Of a stretch of 64,000 nt of DNA, positions 44,231 to 54,628 are shown one piece after another. The DNA comes from Mayamaea pseudoterrestris. Its lineage: Eukaryota; Bacillariophyta; Bacillariophyceae; Sellaphorales; Sellaphoraceae. The stretch lies in assembly GCA_027923505.1 (NCBI GenBank), contig BROI01000014.1:248001-312000 (forward strand). Direction: 5' to 3'. Each line of letters begins with the position of its first letter. The stretch's first letter is position 1. The notes under the pieces were generated by a model, which was not told the origin of the DNA, made no database searches, and worked only from the letters and a program-made list of their open reading frames with translations. The position numbers were made by a program, and so were the translations under genes.

Positions 44231-46087
44231 CTATTTAAACTTGCCGGCCGCAAAGTCGGCTTCTGGATAATACGACGTATCCACAATAGCATCCCCAAAC
44301 TGTCGTCCCTTCAATTCTCGCTCCGCTGCTTGCGCCTCTGGTATACTCGAATACTGCAAATAGACCTTGCGAATCGCCGATGGTTCCACCCCTCCTCCCG
44401 CGACGCGTGGAATCATGAACCCAGTCAGCTTTCCAAATTTCGCACACTCCTCTCTGACCTCGTGTGACAGCTCGGCGTAGTCCTGGTCCGTCGCCAAATC
44501 TTCGTCGAGTACCATGTTATGCAGCACCAACACGCGAGTCAGTGTTGGAATGGATATTTCAAAGTCAATGGGCGCATGTTGCTGCTGCACATGTTGTTGC
44601 ATTTGTTGTTGCTGCTGCATTTGCATTTGTTGCGCGTGCTGCGGCTGCATTTGCATTTGTTGCGCATGTAAATGTTGCTGCTGCGCCAGCGGCACAATTC
44701 TCGTCAGCGGCAAACCATGCGCATCCCGATACTGGGGCACCAACGGCATGGGCACCTTGCCCAAGGCAGCATCCACCAACTGCTCCACGTCGAATCCCGT
44801 CACAATCGAATGCGTCAGTGGCGGGCCGCCCGACACTGCCACTGGAGCAGCCATGGGTGCGACGCCACCGCCAGTTGCATTCGCCATGTTACCCGCCGCC
44901 GGCATGATAACTCCCGCTCCACCGCTCCGCTCCCCCGCCAGTCGCGCCGTGACACTCTTACCACCACCAATATCCATGCCATTCAGTCCCTGAATGGCAA
45001 TGGGCGTCACATTCGCATCCACATACTCGACAAAGCAGTATCCCTTGCTGTTGGGCGGATCCTGCTCATTCTTGACCAAGTGAAAGGCCTTGATTTTTCC
45101 AAAAGCTTCCAGCAGCTCCTTGACTTGCGCGTCTTGAAAGTGGTAGTGCAAGCCGCCAATGAAAATTTTATTGGGACCGTCCTGGACGCTGCTCGCGGTA
45201 ATGCCGAGCCGACTCACGTCCAAACGCGGCACGCTGGATGGGTGGACGCGTGGTGCCAGCGAGGGATTGTAGTCGTTGGGCCGCTTGATTTTGCACGCGA
45301 AACCTTGCATGACGAGTCCATCCAAGTCGAGGCAGGCAGTCGTCATTTCCACCGTTTTGAACTCCAAAAAGCTAAACTGCCGCTCCGGGTTAATGTAGAC
45401 ACTCAGTATCGGATCTTCCGTCGCTATAGTGTTGCTGTCAATGAGTGCCGTCTGAATGGCGTTGGAAAACGCGTCGTGAATCATTTGCTCGTGAACATTG
45501 GGCGGCAAATTGCCAATGTAGAGGCGCCGGGCGTGGCGCGTCTGCTGCGCGTCGCCCGGCAGTGAACCGGGTAGCATCATGTTCGTCAGTAGCGACTGCG
45601 ACGGTAAATTCGTGGAGCCATCAATAGCAGTTGCACCATCAATCATGGTCGGCATGACGTCAAACTTGCTCGGCCGCTCGTGGCGCAATCGACGGCGACG
45701 CTCCACCCAGTCCATTTCCTCCTGGTAGGAGCGAAAGCTCACGACGGGAGGTTTGCGGGGTTTGGGCGCTTGATGACTGCGCGGCGGCGGCGGTCCGCGG
45801 TAGTTGCGGGAGGGTGGTTCGCGATAGTCGCTGCGATGATGATGTGGAGGCGGTGGACCTCGTTGGTAGTCACGGTCGCGCGCGTGCGGATAATGATGAC
45901 TTCCGCCACCAGCTCCGCCAAAACTTCCACTCCCGCGACGTCGGTCGTCATATTGCGGAGGGCCGCGTCGATAATCGTCCGGTGGAGATGACTGCGGCGG
46001 CGGAACGTGATCATGGCGCGACGGCGGCGGCTGCTGCTGCTGCGCCATCCAGGCTGGCATGTTCATTTCTCGTCCACGTCCTGGCAT
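44231..46087 (-). CDS. U2AF large subunit (splicing factor U2AF65-like)
   Basis: Single exon, 618 residues. The N-terminal ~130 residues are rich in Pro, Arg, His and Gly instead of a classic RS domain. RRM1 (about 187-270) has RNP2 RLYIGNLP and RNP1-like QFSFLEF. RRM2 (about 300-375) has KIFIGGLHYHF and KGYCFVEY. A linker with Met-Gln repeats (about 455-505) precedes a C-terminal UHM (about 515-610; RVLVLHNMVLDEDL, FGKLTGFMIPR, VYLQYSS). The protein recognises the polypyrimidine tract at 3' splice sites, bridging the small U2AF subunit and SF1. The three-domain order and long alpha-1 insert of the UHM fit U2AF65 rather than a general RRM protein. It is divergent from the sterol reductase gene. 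Confidence 0.88.
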   Translation of the reverse strand: MPGRGREMNMPAWMAQQQQPPPSRHDHVPPPQSSPPDDYRRGPPQYDDRRRGSGSFGGAGGGSHHYPHARDRDYQRGPPPPHHHRSDYREPPSRNYRGPPPPRSHQAPKPRKPPVVSFRSYQEEMDWVERRRRLRHERPSKFDVMPTMIDGATAIDGSTNLPSQSLLTNMMLPGSLPGDAQQTRHARRLYIGNLPPNVHEQMIHDAFSNAIQTALIDSNTIATEDPILSVYINPERQFSFLEFKTVEMTTACLDLDGLVMQGFACKIKRPNDYNPSLAPRVHPSSVPRLDVSRLGITASSVQDGPNKIFIGGLHYHFQDAQVKELLEAFGKIKAFHLVKNEQDPPNSKGYCFVEYVDANVTPIAIQGLNGMDIGGGKSVTARLAGERSGGAGVIMPAAGNMANATGGGVAPMAAPVAVSGGPPLTHSIVTGFDVEQLVDAALGKVPMPLVPQYRDAHGLPLTRIVPLAQQQHLHAQQMQMQPQHAQQMQMQQQQQMQQHVQQQHAPIDFEISIPTLTRVLVLHNMVLDEDLATDQDYAELSHEVREECAKFGKLTGFMIPRVAGGGVEPSAIRKVYLQYSSIPEAQAAERELKGRQFGDAIVDTSYYPEADFAAGKFK

Positions 46088-46431
46088 AATAAATGTGTAA
46101 TAATTGTAAATTGATATGTGATTTTACTTCAATGTAGCAGTAACGAGGCCGCTCCTTGTACAGCTCTGATGAAAAAGAAAATCGGATCCGCTAACTTGTG
46201 TGGTCATGGTCGTCTCTGCGCGCGCGCCTTCCAGTACCGTTCCGATATGCCTGGTTTCTGTTTGCGCGCGCCAGCCGCGCAATCCGGTACCGATGCGATA
46301 CGCAACAGCTTGCAATTTGGCGCGTGACAACCATGGCGATTGCATGACGTAGCGGTCTACAAAAGTACCAGAAGTTTTAAACGACGAGTAGCTCCTTTCT
46401 TATAACAGTTGGCATTTACAACAAAGCCAAG
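46088..46431. other. Divergent intergenic region, U2AF / sterol reductase
   Basis: 344 bp holding both promoters, with several GCGCGC tracts near 46220-46300. No named site. Confidence 0.5.
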
Positions 46432-47865
46432 ATGAATCTTGATGCAAATGCGATACTTTCCGCTTCATTGGTAGCTGTGGCGGTCGCTGCTCTCACCATT
46501 CGTTACGCCAAGTACACCAATGCTGACAAGCCATCAACGTTATACAACATTTCCGATTGCAACAAGGACTATCAAGCCAGTGGTACTCTTGCAGAAAGTC
46601 TTGGATACTTGAGTCTCGTTGTTTTTAGTCATTTCATTTGCTACTACCTTTGGTGGGCGGCCGAATTCAACCGCGGCTGTCTCGGCAATCCCTTTCCACT
46701 CGACGCCGTTGTCATACAAAAGGCGACTCCCAACGTTACCAGCGTGATCATGTATTCCACCTTTATCATTTACACGCTCATTTGCGCCGCAGCGCTACCG
46801 GGCGTGACGGTGACTGGCTACAAAATTCCGTCCGAAAATAATCGACGACTGCAGTATAACTGCAACGGCTTGGCTAGTTGGTACGTGAGCATTGCACTGG
46901 GAGTCGCTTTGCACTACTTTGACATTTTCGACTGGAAACTCGTTTATATTCATGCGGGCGCTCTGCTGAGTACGGCGATATTGTTTGCCAATGGCGTGGC
47001 AGTGTGCATGTATCTGATATGTTTGCTCACGGGGCGGTGCCAGTTTCGCCTCGAGACGCTGGCGCACGACTACGTCATGGGCGGCTACCTGAATCCGCGA
47101 CTATTGGGCGTCGACTTGAAACTATGGGCCGAAGTGCGCGTGTCGTGGATGCTGCTGTTCGCGCTCAACGTATCGGCTGCATTGTGTGTGCGTGACGAAG
47201 TTGGACACGTTCCGTATCGCATGTGGCTCGTCCTGCTCATACAAGGTTTGTATACCAACGCCTGCATGAAGGGAGAGGAGTCGATTCCCTTCACGTGGGA
47301 CATTTTTCATGAGCGGTGGGGTTGGATGCTCATCTTTTGGAACTTGGCGGGAGTGGCCTTTGCCTACTCGTTCAACGGGCGCTTCATTGCTTCGCAAGGT
47401 GATGCTTTGAAGGATGTGAGCGTTTCTACCTTTATCGTCATAGTAGTGGCAATCTTGGCCGCGTACTGGGTGTTTGACGAAGCCAATGCGCAAAAGAATC
47501 GCTTTCGAGCGCAGCAATTGAATGGTGGCTACGTGGCGCGCGTCTACAGCTTTCCGCAGCTGCCCAACGCGACGCTCGTCAATCCCAAGTTTCTCGAAAC
47601 ACAGGTTGGTTCCAAACTATTGATTGACGGATGGTGGAGATACGTTCGTAAGCCGCACTACACGGCCGATTTGTGTTTGGCGCTCCTGCTGTCCATGACG
47701 GGCGGTTTCGACCACGTTTTGCCCTACTTTTTCGTCTGCTTCTTTGCGCCCATGCTGGTTCATCGGGCGCATCGTGACATGGTGCGCTGCTCGCAAAAGT
47801 ATGGAGCCGATTGGGACGAGTATTGCTCCCGAGTGCCGTACACGTTTGTGCCGGGGGTTTATTGA
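46432..47865 (+). CDS. ERG4/ERG24-family sterol reductase
   Basis: Single exon, 477 residues, eight to ten membrane segments. Family signatures are the LQYNCNGLASWY block (about 140), FNPRLLG-like YLNPRLLGVDLKLWAEVR (about 220), and the C-terminal LLIDGWWRYVRKPHYTADL (about 400) with HRAHRDM...YCSRVPYTFVPGVY, which form the NADPH and sterol site. Members reduce sterol ring or side-chain double bonds in the ER: C14 (ERG24/TM7SF2), C7 (DHCR7) or C24(28) (ERG4). The EVR-x-SWM context and the length suggest ERG4-like, but motifs alone do not settle the subtype. No other sterol gene is nearby. Confidence 0.85.
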   Translation: MNLDANAILSASLVAVAVAALTIRYAKYTNADKPSTLYNISDCNKDYQASGTLAESLGYLSLVVFSHFICYYLWWAAEFNRGCLGNPFPLDAVVIQKATPNVTSVIMYSTFIIYTLICAAALPGVTVTGYKIPSENNRRLQYNCNGLASWYVSIALGVALHYFDIFDWKLVYIHAGALLSTAILFANGVAVCMYLICLLTGRCQFRLETLAHDYVMGGYLNPRLLGVDLKLWAEVRVSWMLLFALNVSAALCVRDEVGHVPYRMWLVLLIQGLYTNACMKGEESIPFTWDIFHERWGWMLIFWNLAGVAFAYSFNGRFIASQGDALKDVSVSTFIVIVVAILAAYWVFDEANAQKNRFRAQQLNGGYVARVYSFPQLPNATLVNPKFLETQVGSKLLIDGWWRYVRKPHYTADLCLALLLSMTGGFDHVLPYFFVCFFAPMLVHRAHRDMVRCSQKYGADWDEYCSRVPYTFVPGVY

Positions 47866-48241
47866 GTTGATAAAAATGAGACGTTCTTGACGCATGATTC
47901 GAGTTTGGCGCTAGCGCTTCTTCAGCTTCACTGCCAGGCTGAAAAATGTCGTCGCATGCAATGTTAAAGGCGTGCCAGGTACACATCACACTACAAGCTT
48001 GTAGTATAAATTTCCGCGAGCCTGCGTGTCGTTGCCGTTGAAGACTTTGAGCAAGATGAAGCCAGACTGCTCATGTTGAAGTTTCATTATGCGTTTTCCT
48101 CCACCGGGACGGAGTTGCTAATAAAGTTCAATAATAATCATAATATCGAAACGTTTACTCTACCTTATACTGCTGCCGGAACTACAACAAAGGAAAACTG
48201 TAAAGCAAGCAACGAACAATTGCGTAGAACATGGGTCTGAT
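47866..48241. other. Convergent intergenic region
   Basis: 376 bp between the sterol reductase and the DUF1118-like gene. Nothing recognised. Confidence 0.5.
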
Positions 48242-48971
48242 TTACTTCTTAATTTTGAGCGAGCCAAGAGCAGCCCCGACAGCGGCGAGTGCGACGGTGG
48301 CGGGGACGAGAAGGAGTCCAAGAACGGCGCCAGCCGACAGTCCCACAAAAGGGATTTCGGCATGACTACTCAACAAGAAAAGCTCCAAGCTTGCAGTGCC
48401 AGCAGCTGCCAAATAGAATGCTGGCGGTCCCACGGCAAGTGCTCCGGAAACGAGGGGAAGAAGAATGGGCGCGCCTTCGACCACCAGTGGAGCGACACCG
48501 TTCACTAGCAACTGTTGGTTGTTTCCAGCCAAGCTTAACAGTCCCAGCTTTTCTGCCAATGGAAGGATTTCTTCAATGGTTTCAAGACTAAGACCCTGTG
48601 CTTCTAGTTTGGAAAGGATTCCTTGCTCGGCTGTTGCTTTCAAAAGATCAAGCTCGCGCACACGGCGAATGACATTGTACTGCAACGGAAATGAATAGAC
48701 ATTGAGAGACTGCTTGAAACATATATCGTCTAGTACATGCATATGTGCTTACCTTTCGGTTCATTAGGTTATCCGGCGCAAACTTGTTGACCCATTGCTT
48801 GTATTCGGCCTCGCCCTTGAGCGGATCTGGTTGGTTCTCGTAGGTCTGTTCTGCAAATGAAAACCCAAAGTCTTCATATAGTTGCGTCGATGGCCTTGCT
48901 GTTACGGATGGTCGAGCCAAGTGAAAGGCAGAGGCCGTACAGGCAAGGATTGCGACAAGCAAGAACTTCAT
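48242..48971 (-). CDS. Plastid-targeted DUF1118-like membrane protein
   Basis: Two exons, complement(48753..48971) and (48242..48679), 218 residues; the 73-nt intron begins GTAAGC and ends TTGCAG. The N-terminus MKFLLVAILACTASAFHLAR is a signal peptide with the Ala-Phe junction used for import into diatom plastids. The body has ILSKLEAQGLSLETIEEILP, then LAEKLGLLSLAGNNQQLLVN and two or three hydrophobic segments (LLPLVSGALAVGPPAFYLAA; GLLLVPATVALAAVGAAL), the pattern of DUF1118 proteins in plant and algal chloroplasts, probably thylakoid. Its function is unknown. The short basic tail SLKIKK follows the last membrane segment. Confidence 0.75.
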
Positions 48972-49439
48972 GGTGGCGACGACAGGTTGAAAGTGAAGGA
49001 CGACAGGATGCTGCCGAGAATGAGAGGCACATTCGTGGAGTACGTCATCGATGAAGTAGAAGTTGGCGTATGTGCTGCATTGAATTTAGCTACCCGTTGA
49101 CAAACTCATGAAGGTAGTACTGTAGTAGCAAGACGAGACATCATAGCTTTCATAATGCAAAAATTAACAAAAAAGGCAGTTACTGTGAACTATTGTACCC
49201 AAATTTGACTCGCAGCACACTGATCGTATCGTCCATCCGTGGTTCATTCATTCGGTCGAGAAAAAATGAGCAAGCACACCCACTTTACAGGGAATGCGTT
49301 TAAGCTTGGGCGCAACATTGCGTCTACTCCCAGTATGACCTCTCGATATAATGATCGGGCCAAGTGACGTTGTCGTGCAATGGACTTGGCGGAGAACGAG
49401 CAGCTATGCTTGCGCCCGCTATGACGTTCATCTCCAAAT
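48972..49439. other. Intergenic region, DUF1118-like / sulfatase
   Basis: 468 bp upstream of the DUF1118-like gene and downstream of the sulfatase. Nothing recognised beyond a single TGACGT near 49370. Confidence 0.45.
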
Positions 49440-51309
49440 TTACACGACGGACGCCTTCATTTCTTCGTATCGTTGCTTGAGCTCAACGATAAGGTCGGCA
49501 TACTTGGGTTCGTTTATCAAGTCTATTTCTTCCAAAGGATCATCTTCGAGGTTAAAAAGTTGCCACACGTTATGCTCCGGGTAGTGAAACAGTTTAAAAT
49601 CCTTGCGCACCACTGCATTGGATGTTGGAATGAAATTAGCTCCCAAACCAGGAAATTCGTAGTAAAACTCTTTGCGCCACGGTGTTTCATTATGCTGCGG
49701 CAAGTACAAGTCAGAAATATCTCGTCCCTGCATGCTTGGATGTGGCGACAAGCCAGCTGCTCCAAGAATGGTTTCCGCCAAATCAATGTTGAGCGTAAAG
49801 TCGTCGTTGGTGGTTCCTTGCACCGAAGCCGGCATGCGAGGATCCCAAATAATAAGTGGAACGCGTATGCTTTCCTGGTAGGGGAACCACTTGCCCGACA
49901 GTCCATGCTCGGCGTGATAAAATCCATTATCCGTCGTGAAAATGATCATTGTTTCGTTCAACAGACCTTGCCTCTCAATTTCGGCAACAACCTTGCGACT
50001 GCACTCGTCTACTTCGGTGATCATTCTATAGTAGTTCTTCATGGATGCATCATACTTGGCTGGTGTTCCAAACCGCTGATTCCATCGATTGCGGGCTTCG
50101 CCTCTCCAGTGAAAGGCTGGTAGTCGGGCAAAGGATTCGTTCATGTTGGACGGATACTCAAACGTCAGGTTGGAATACAAGTGAGCACTTTCATTCTTGG
50201 GCGTCCACTGCATGTCACCCGTTCCCACTGCCTTTGGCGCGTAAAAGGCAATCTGCAAGGCAAACGGCTTGTCTTTGGGGCGGTGCTCGCGCAGAAAGAA
50301 GAGAGCGTCCTGGTGATTGAGGTCAGTGACATGCATGTCGCCGTAGTAATGTGAGCCCTCGTATATCTTGGCCCAGCTATAGCGCTTGGACGTCAAACCA
50401 GAGTCTGTTGATGTGCAGCAGGTGAATGTCAGCAAGACTGCCACAAGACTTATTCTATACTCAACAACAAGAACTTTTTTTACACTACTTACCCCAATAC
50501 TGCCACTTGCCAATATGCCCAGTATGGTAGCCATGTTCCTTTAGAATGGCAGGCCACGTATCGTTCCACTTGGTTGGATCAATCGGCGTGCGCAGCTTGG
50601 TCGCGCCATGCCGCGAAACATACTGACCCGTGAACAGATTGGCCCGACTGATCCAGCAAATGGATGTCGTCACGCAATTGTGCGTGAACCGCATGCCTTT
50701 ACGTGCCAATGAGTCGAGAAAGGGTGTTTGGACCGCTTGGGTGCCGGCCACGCCGAGCGAGTCGTGCCGCATGTCGTCGGGATATAGTATGAGTATGTTG
50801 AGGCGTTTGGAAGGTGAAGCAGAACCTCCAGTAGTGGCTGCATTGCCCGTTGCATTTTGATTATTCGTATTTCCTTGTTCACTGCTGCTAGTCCCATCAC
50901 CAATCGCTTCCGCAGCCGACAGCAACACGTCACGCACCTGCTTGCGGACGGACCCCTGCACTTCGGACAGTTGCTCGTTGACGGCGACGCGCACATTGGT
51001 GAGTAAATGCTGCAGCATTAAATTAGTTTCCAGCGCGTTGCCTTCGCTCACGGTGGAAATGGTGCGATGGACGCTGCGGAGATTGCGAATCAAACATAGG
51101 TTGACGAGAATGAGTGTGATTGTCACGAGCAGGCGACGATATTTTAATAGTAGTGGTGGTGATGATGATGATTGTTGTGATTGAGAAGATGCTGCTGATC
51201 CAGCTGCTGGAAATCGTTGTCGATGATCCGTTGGGGTTACAGAATTAGAAGATGGAGGAGGAGAGGATCGAGTGGCATTACTGTTTCTTGGAGAGGAGGA
51301 AAAGGACAT
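49440..51309 (-). CDS. Membrane-anchored sulfatase
   Basis: Two exons, complement(50493..51309) and (49440..50404), 593 residues; the 88-nt intron begins GTAAGT, ends ACAG and rejoins KWQYWG|DSGLTSKR. A Ser/Gln-rich cytosolic start, one signal-anchor segment (about 58-74) and a coiled stalk (about 80-140) precede the catalytic domain. Metal ligands appear in ILYPDDMRHDS (about 175) and, late, FTTDNGFYHAEHG with GKWFPYQES. The nucleophile Cys near 218 lies in TTSICWISRANLFTG. Sulfatases need this Cys oxidised to formylglycine; the usual C-x-P-S-R or C-x-A-x-R core is here C-W-I-S-R. Topology places it in the Golgi or at the surface, acting on sulfated polysaccharides (inferred). Several N-x-S/T sites are present. 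Confidence 0.85.
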
Positions 51310-52058
51310 CTTTTCTATCTATAGCAAAGGAGGAGGAAAAGGATGGTTGCAGCATGCAGTACAGTACTGTAGCGTGGTGTTGCAGTGTGATGTTGGACAA
51401 TGCGGCAGAAAAGGCAAACAAATCGTGTCGAAATGGAGATCCCTTTCATGGTGGCAGGCGGCGTTTTGCTTTCGTTGGTCACAGCAATTCATGAAATGAC
51501 TGTGAATACGAACCGTAAATACCGCTGACTTTGAACTCCACCTACTTCGAGCGTTGACGCACCGGTACACAACGGTTGAAGAAACCGTTCTTCCACAACA
51601 GCCCGAAAACGATTCGACGCTACGATCAATATGAGTATCACTGCTGCTGCCATCATACTTGATCACAGAGCCCATCATCACTTTTGCAACCACAAAGACA
51701 AGTCGCTCATGTATTAGCAAGTCTACTGATAGACAAGGATCTACTCTCGCATTGGTGGCTGACGTTCACTTTTAAGCCGCCATCAGTCATTTGGGGAGAC
51801 ATACGATACCGATAAATCGGAACAACGACTGCTGCTAATACCTGTACAACGACACGAACCAGTCATCTTGTACTGATAGAGATAAGATCAAGCTCTTTAG
51901 TAGGTAGCTGCAGGTCAAGTTTATAGACGCCTGGGAGGATCTGAGCTACGCTACCGATAAATCGGAATAACGACTGCTGCCGACACGCAACAGTCGTCTT
52001 GATTTGAGCACCAAGGCTATATACAGTCACTATATACAACGGTACATTCACTCATAAT
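51310..52058. other. Divergent intergenic region with duplicated dyad
   Basis: 749 bp between the sulfatase gene (minus) and the Cys-rich membrane protein gene (plus). It carries the repeated CCGATAAATCGG element listed separately; otherwise no gene or RNA was recognised. Confidence 0.5.
51809..51980. promoter_or_regulatory. Two copies of a CCGATAAATCGG-containing element
   Basis: TACCGATAAATCGGAA followed by AACGACTGCTGC occurs at about 51807-51835 and again at about 51952-51980. The core CCGAT-AA-ATCGG is a dyad with 5-bp arms. Spacing between copies is about 145 bp, and about 80-105 bp separate the nearer copy from the plus-strand start at 52059. Position suggests a regulatory site; it could equally be a small local duplication. 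Confidence 0.4.
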
Positions 52059-53048
52059 ATGCCACCAAGTCGCCGCACAGGGCGACTATGTCCCTGGTGC
52101 TGGCCCATGAGCTGGAGGGTTCGCAGCAAGCCATGCCACCCACGAGGACCCTTTTTGTGTTTGATTCAACCAAAGTTTCGCAAGTGTTTGCGCAAATTCT
52201 GTCAGTGCGCCGTCTTGGTCTTTCTCGTCATTATTTTGATTCTGTGGATGGGCATGGCCTACGAGCAGGCGCAGGTCCGCAAGCTTCCTAGCACGGAGTA
52301 CTTGTACGCGGTGCCGCAAGTGTGCGCCGTTACGTACAATGATTCCTTCGTCGAGTCGCATACGTTTGCCAACGTTTCGCTGGTGAAGCAAGTCATGAAA
52401 GTGGAGCAGGCACACGAGTCGCATCATACTAACAGTAGAAACATTACAAACACGACAACAACATTCATTGCCCACTGCGGCTCGTGCGGCGCATGCAGCA
52501 CGCCCCACGACGTGGCCATTTACGACGCGACGCGCAACACGCTCTTTGAGGAGTCCATATTGTGCGCCAAGCGCGGGTTAGTGGGCGGCCACCGCGCCGC
52601 CAGCCACTGCATGATGCAACACGTCGGCATGACCCATGATTGCAACGACTGTTGGGTGGAAAACATTTTGTGCGACTTGCGACTGTGCATATTCAGCTGC
52701 TTTTTCCACGCCATTTTCAGCAAGGGTGTGCACGACGACGCCTCGTCGAGCCAAACGCTGAACCGGTGCACGCAGTGCGACGAGTCGCGGTGCGGACCAG
52801 CCTTTTTAGAGTGCGCCGGCGCCAATCGACGGCGAACGGCCATTCAGAGCGACATTGAGCGAAACATCAAGGTGGAAGTGTGTCGGGACGTGCAACCCAA
52901 CTGGTGGCGCAACGAACGACTGCAAGAAATATGGCAGCGCGAGTATGGTGACAATGTTACCATAAGAGAGCGCCGACGGCGAAGGAAGCGAGGGCAAACG
53001 AGGATTGGGGCTAAACGCGAGGCTGCATTCAACGCTACTAGGATTTAA
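52059..53048 (+). CDS. Cys-rich single-pass membrane protein, family not recognised
   Basis: Single exon, 329 residues. A basic, Cys/Trp-containing N-terminus (about 1-48) is followed by one membrane segment (about 50-67, AVLVFLVIILILWMGMAY) and a luminal or extracellular domain with many Cys: HCGSCGACSTPHDVAIYD (about 139), ILCAKRGLVGG, HCMMQHVGMTHDCNDCWVEN (about 188), CDLRLCIFSCFFH, then RCTQCDESRCGPAFLECAGA (about 241). The tail is Arg-rich. Spaced CxxC pairs suggest disulfide or metal binding. Four or more N-x-T/S sites fit a secretory location. I recall similar conserved hypothetical proteins in diatoms and oomycetes but know no function. Its start lies just after the duplicated dyad region. 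Confidence 0.72.
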   Translation: MPPSRRTGRLCPWCWPMSWRVRSKPCHPRGPFLCLIQPKFRKCLRKFCQCAVLVFLVIILILWMGMAYEQAQVRKLPSTEYLYAVPQVCAVTYNDSFVESHTFANVSLVKQVMKVEQAHESHHTNSRNITNTTTTFIAHCGSCGACSTPHDVAIYDATRNTLFEESILCAKRGLVGGHRAASHCMMQHVGMTHDCNDCWVENILCDLRLCIFSCFFHAIFSKGVHDDASSSQTLNRCTQCDESRCGPAFLECAGANRRRTAIQSDIERNIKVEVCRDVQPNWWRNERLQEIWQREYGDNVTIRERRRRRKRGQTRIGAKREAAFNATRI

Positions 53049-53134
53049 AACACTAATTTAACATTCATAAGCTAACTGCTAATACAATTGCTGCATTGAA
53101 TGTAGGAGTAACATACTTAATAGCTTGTAGCGTT

Positions 53135-54628
53135 CTATGGGGATGATTTGGGAGCGCAGACTCCGGCTCGACACCTGTAGACTGTTTCGGCAATCACATC
53201 AGCGCGAGAGTACTTTCCGCCAACCTTTGGCGGCGCTTTCGCAATGGCACCTGATGCAATCAAGCTTACTTCCGCGTCTCGAAGTGTTTGCAAGTCAGCG
53301 TCGAGTGGTTTGGGAAAGCCTTTTGGTACACCGCTTGCCTCGAGAAAACCAAAGGCGGCACGATAGTCTTTGGCAGTCGCCTTGATATTGTTCTTCAAGT
53401 GAGCGGGTATGATTCGTTGCACGGGCCACTTGGCCACCTTGTTTGCAAAATCCAACACCTCGACGGGACTGCGATTCAGCAGCAAAACTTGCAGGATCGG
53501 TGCCACAAGCACCCCTCGATCACCAGTCAAACCTTTCCAGCTCGCCTCTTCGTCGCCGTCCCAGTCCCACGGATATATTCCTAGAAAATCAGAGTCAATG
53601 TCTGGTCGCCGCTCATCAATGGCAGTCTTGGCGTCCTTGATGGTGATTGCCGATGGCATGAAGTAGAGACCAAACAGACAAATGCGTCTCCAGCCTTTCC
53701 GCCTTGTGGCAGGTGTATCTTGCACAATGTCTGTCACTGTATCTCGTGCATGATACAACAGTGGCTCGTGATCATCTGTTTGTTCGTAAATGGATGGCAC
53801 TTCGTCGGTCACTTGCAGGGCAGTGTCCGTGCACACGAGCGTCTTGGTTGGCTTGTGCAGCAGGACAGTTTCGGCAAAGGCACCGTCGCGACTGATAATT
53901 GGACCCAAGACTGCTATATCCAAATCCTGTTTCCAATCCTGCGGTGCGTCTTCTATTGTCCGGGGCATCATGCGCGTTCGTCCCGCAGGAAAGCCAAGGA
54001 ACGATTCGGGCAGATTGCTGGGAAAGCTGTACTGTCCTGGTGTCAACCATACTTGCGCGTCCTTAAATTTTTGCGCAAAGACTCCCGCATAAACCTTGTG
54101 CTCCAGTGCCACCGAGCCGACGAGAATATGTTTGATGGGACCATGCGTTCGACAAATGTCATTGACCAGAGCAAGACATTCCTTGGTGGCAGCAATCGGA
54201 TTGTACACCAGTAGGCCTCCGCCTGACAGTTTCATTATAGTCATTCGAACTGGTACTTGCACGTTTAGAATTCCAAACTTTTGGTCCAGCGTCCATAGTT
54301 GATTGGAAACAATGGTTTCTCGTATAGTCTTTTTCGTCTTGTAGGGACCAACGGGTAATATGCCCCACAGACCGTAGTCGGTGGGTTTTGGCTCGGCCGT
54401 CCCGAGTGCAGTCACTGTCAGACCAACGGCAGCTACGGATAACTCTCCCACTTGTCGACGAGAGAGTTGTGTAGATGATGTCGATTCATGTAACGTTGTT
54501 GCTGACGATGTAGAAGGTGCTGGAGAAAGTCGTGTTCTGTGCAATGATGTGAAGCCATCTGCAAACTGCAACGTAGAAAGCACGCTAAGTATCGCAAACA
54601 CTTTCCAACTGGTCATTACACTGGTCAT
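53135..54628 (-). CDS. DUF4336 protein, plastid-targeted
   Basis: Single exon, 497 residues from the Met at 54628 (an in-frame Met lies 57 nt upstream, but its extension is charged and would bury the signal peptide). The signal peptide FAILSVLSTLQFADGFTS has the Gly-Phe variant of the diatom plastid junction, followed by a Ser/Thr-rich transit region and a second hydrophobic stretch with RRQVGELSVAAVGLTVTAL that may be a thylakoid signal. The mature part has DYGLWGILPVGPYKTKKTIR, RMTIMKLSGGGLLVYNPIAA, HGPIKHILVGSVALEHKVYA and later WPVQRIIPAHLKNNIKAT, the layout of DUF4336, a metallo-beta-lactamase-like family. The HxHxDH motif is not obvious, so hydrolase activity is uncertain. Confidence 0.7.
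   Translation of the reverse strand: MTSVMTSWKVFAILSVLSTLQFADGFTSLHRTRLSPAPSTSSATTLHESTSSTQLSRRQVGELSVAAVGLTVTALGTAEPKPTDYGLWGILPVGPYKTKKTIRETIVSNQLWTLDQKFGILNVQVPVRMTIMKLSGGGLLVYNPIAATKECLALVNDICRTHGPIKHILVGSVALEHKVYAGVFAQKFKDAQVWLTPGQYSFPSNLPESFLGFPAGRTRMMPRTIEDAPQDWKQDLDIAVLGPIISRDGAFAETVLLHKPTKTLVCTDTALQVTDEVPSIYEQTDDHEPLLYHARDTVTDIVQDTPATRRKGWRRICLFGLYFMPSAITIKDAKTAIDERRPDIDSDFLGIYPWDWDGDEEASWKGLTGDRGVLVAPILQVLLLNRSPVEVLDFANKVAKWPVQRIIPAHLKNNIKATAKDYRAAFGFLEASGVPKGFPKPLDADLQTLRDAEVSLIASGAIAKAPPKVGGKYSRADVIAETVYRCRAGVCAPKSSP

Noticed and set aside
44672-45565. 297-codon plus-strand frame opposite the U2AF large subunit
   Set aside because: Antisense shadow of the two RRM domains with low-complexity His/Gln/Arg content and no domain of its own.
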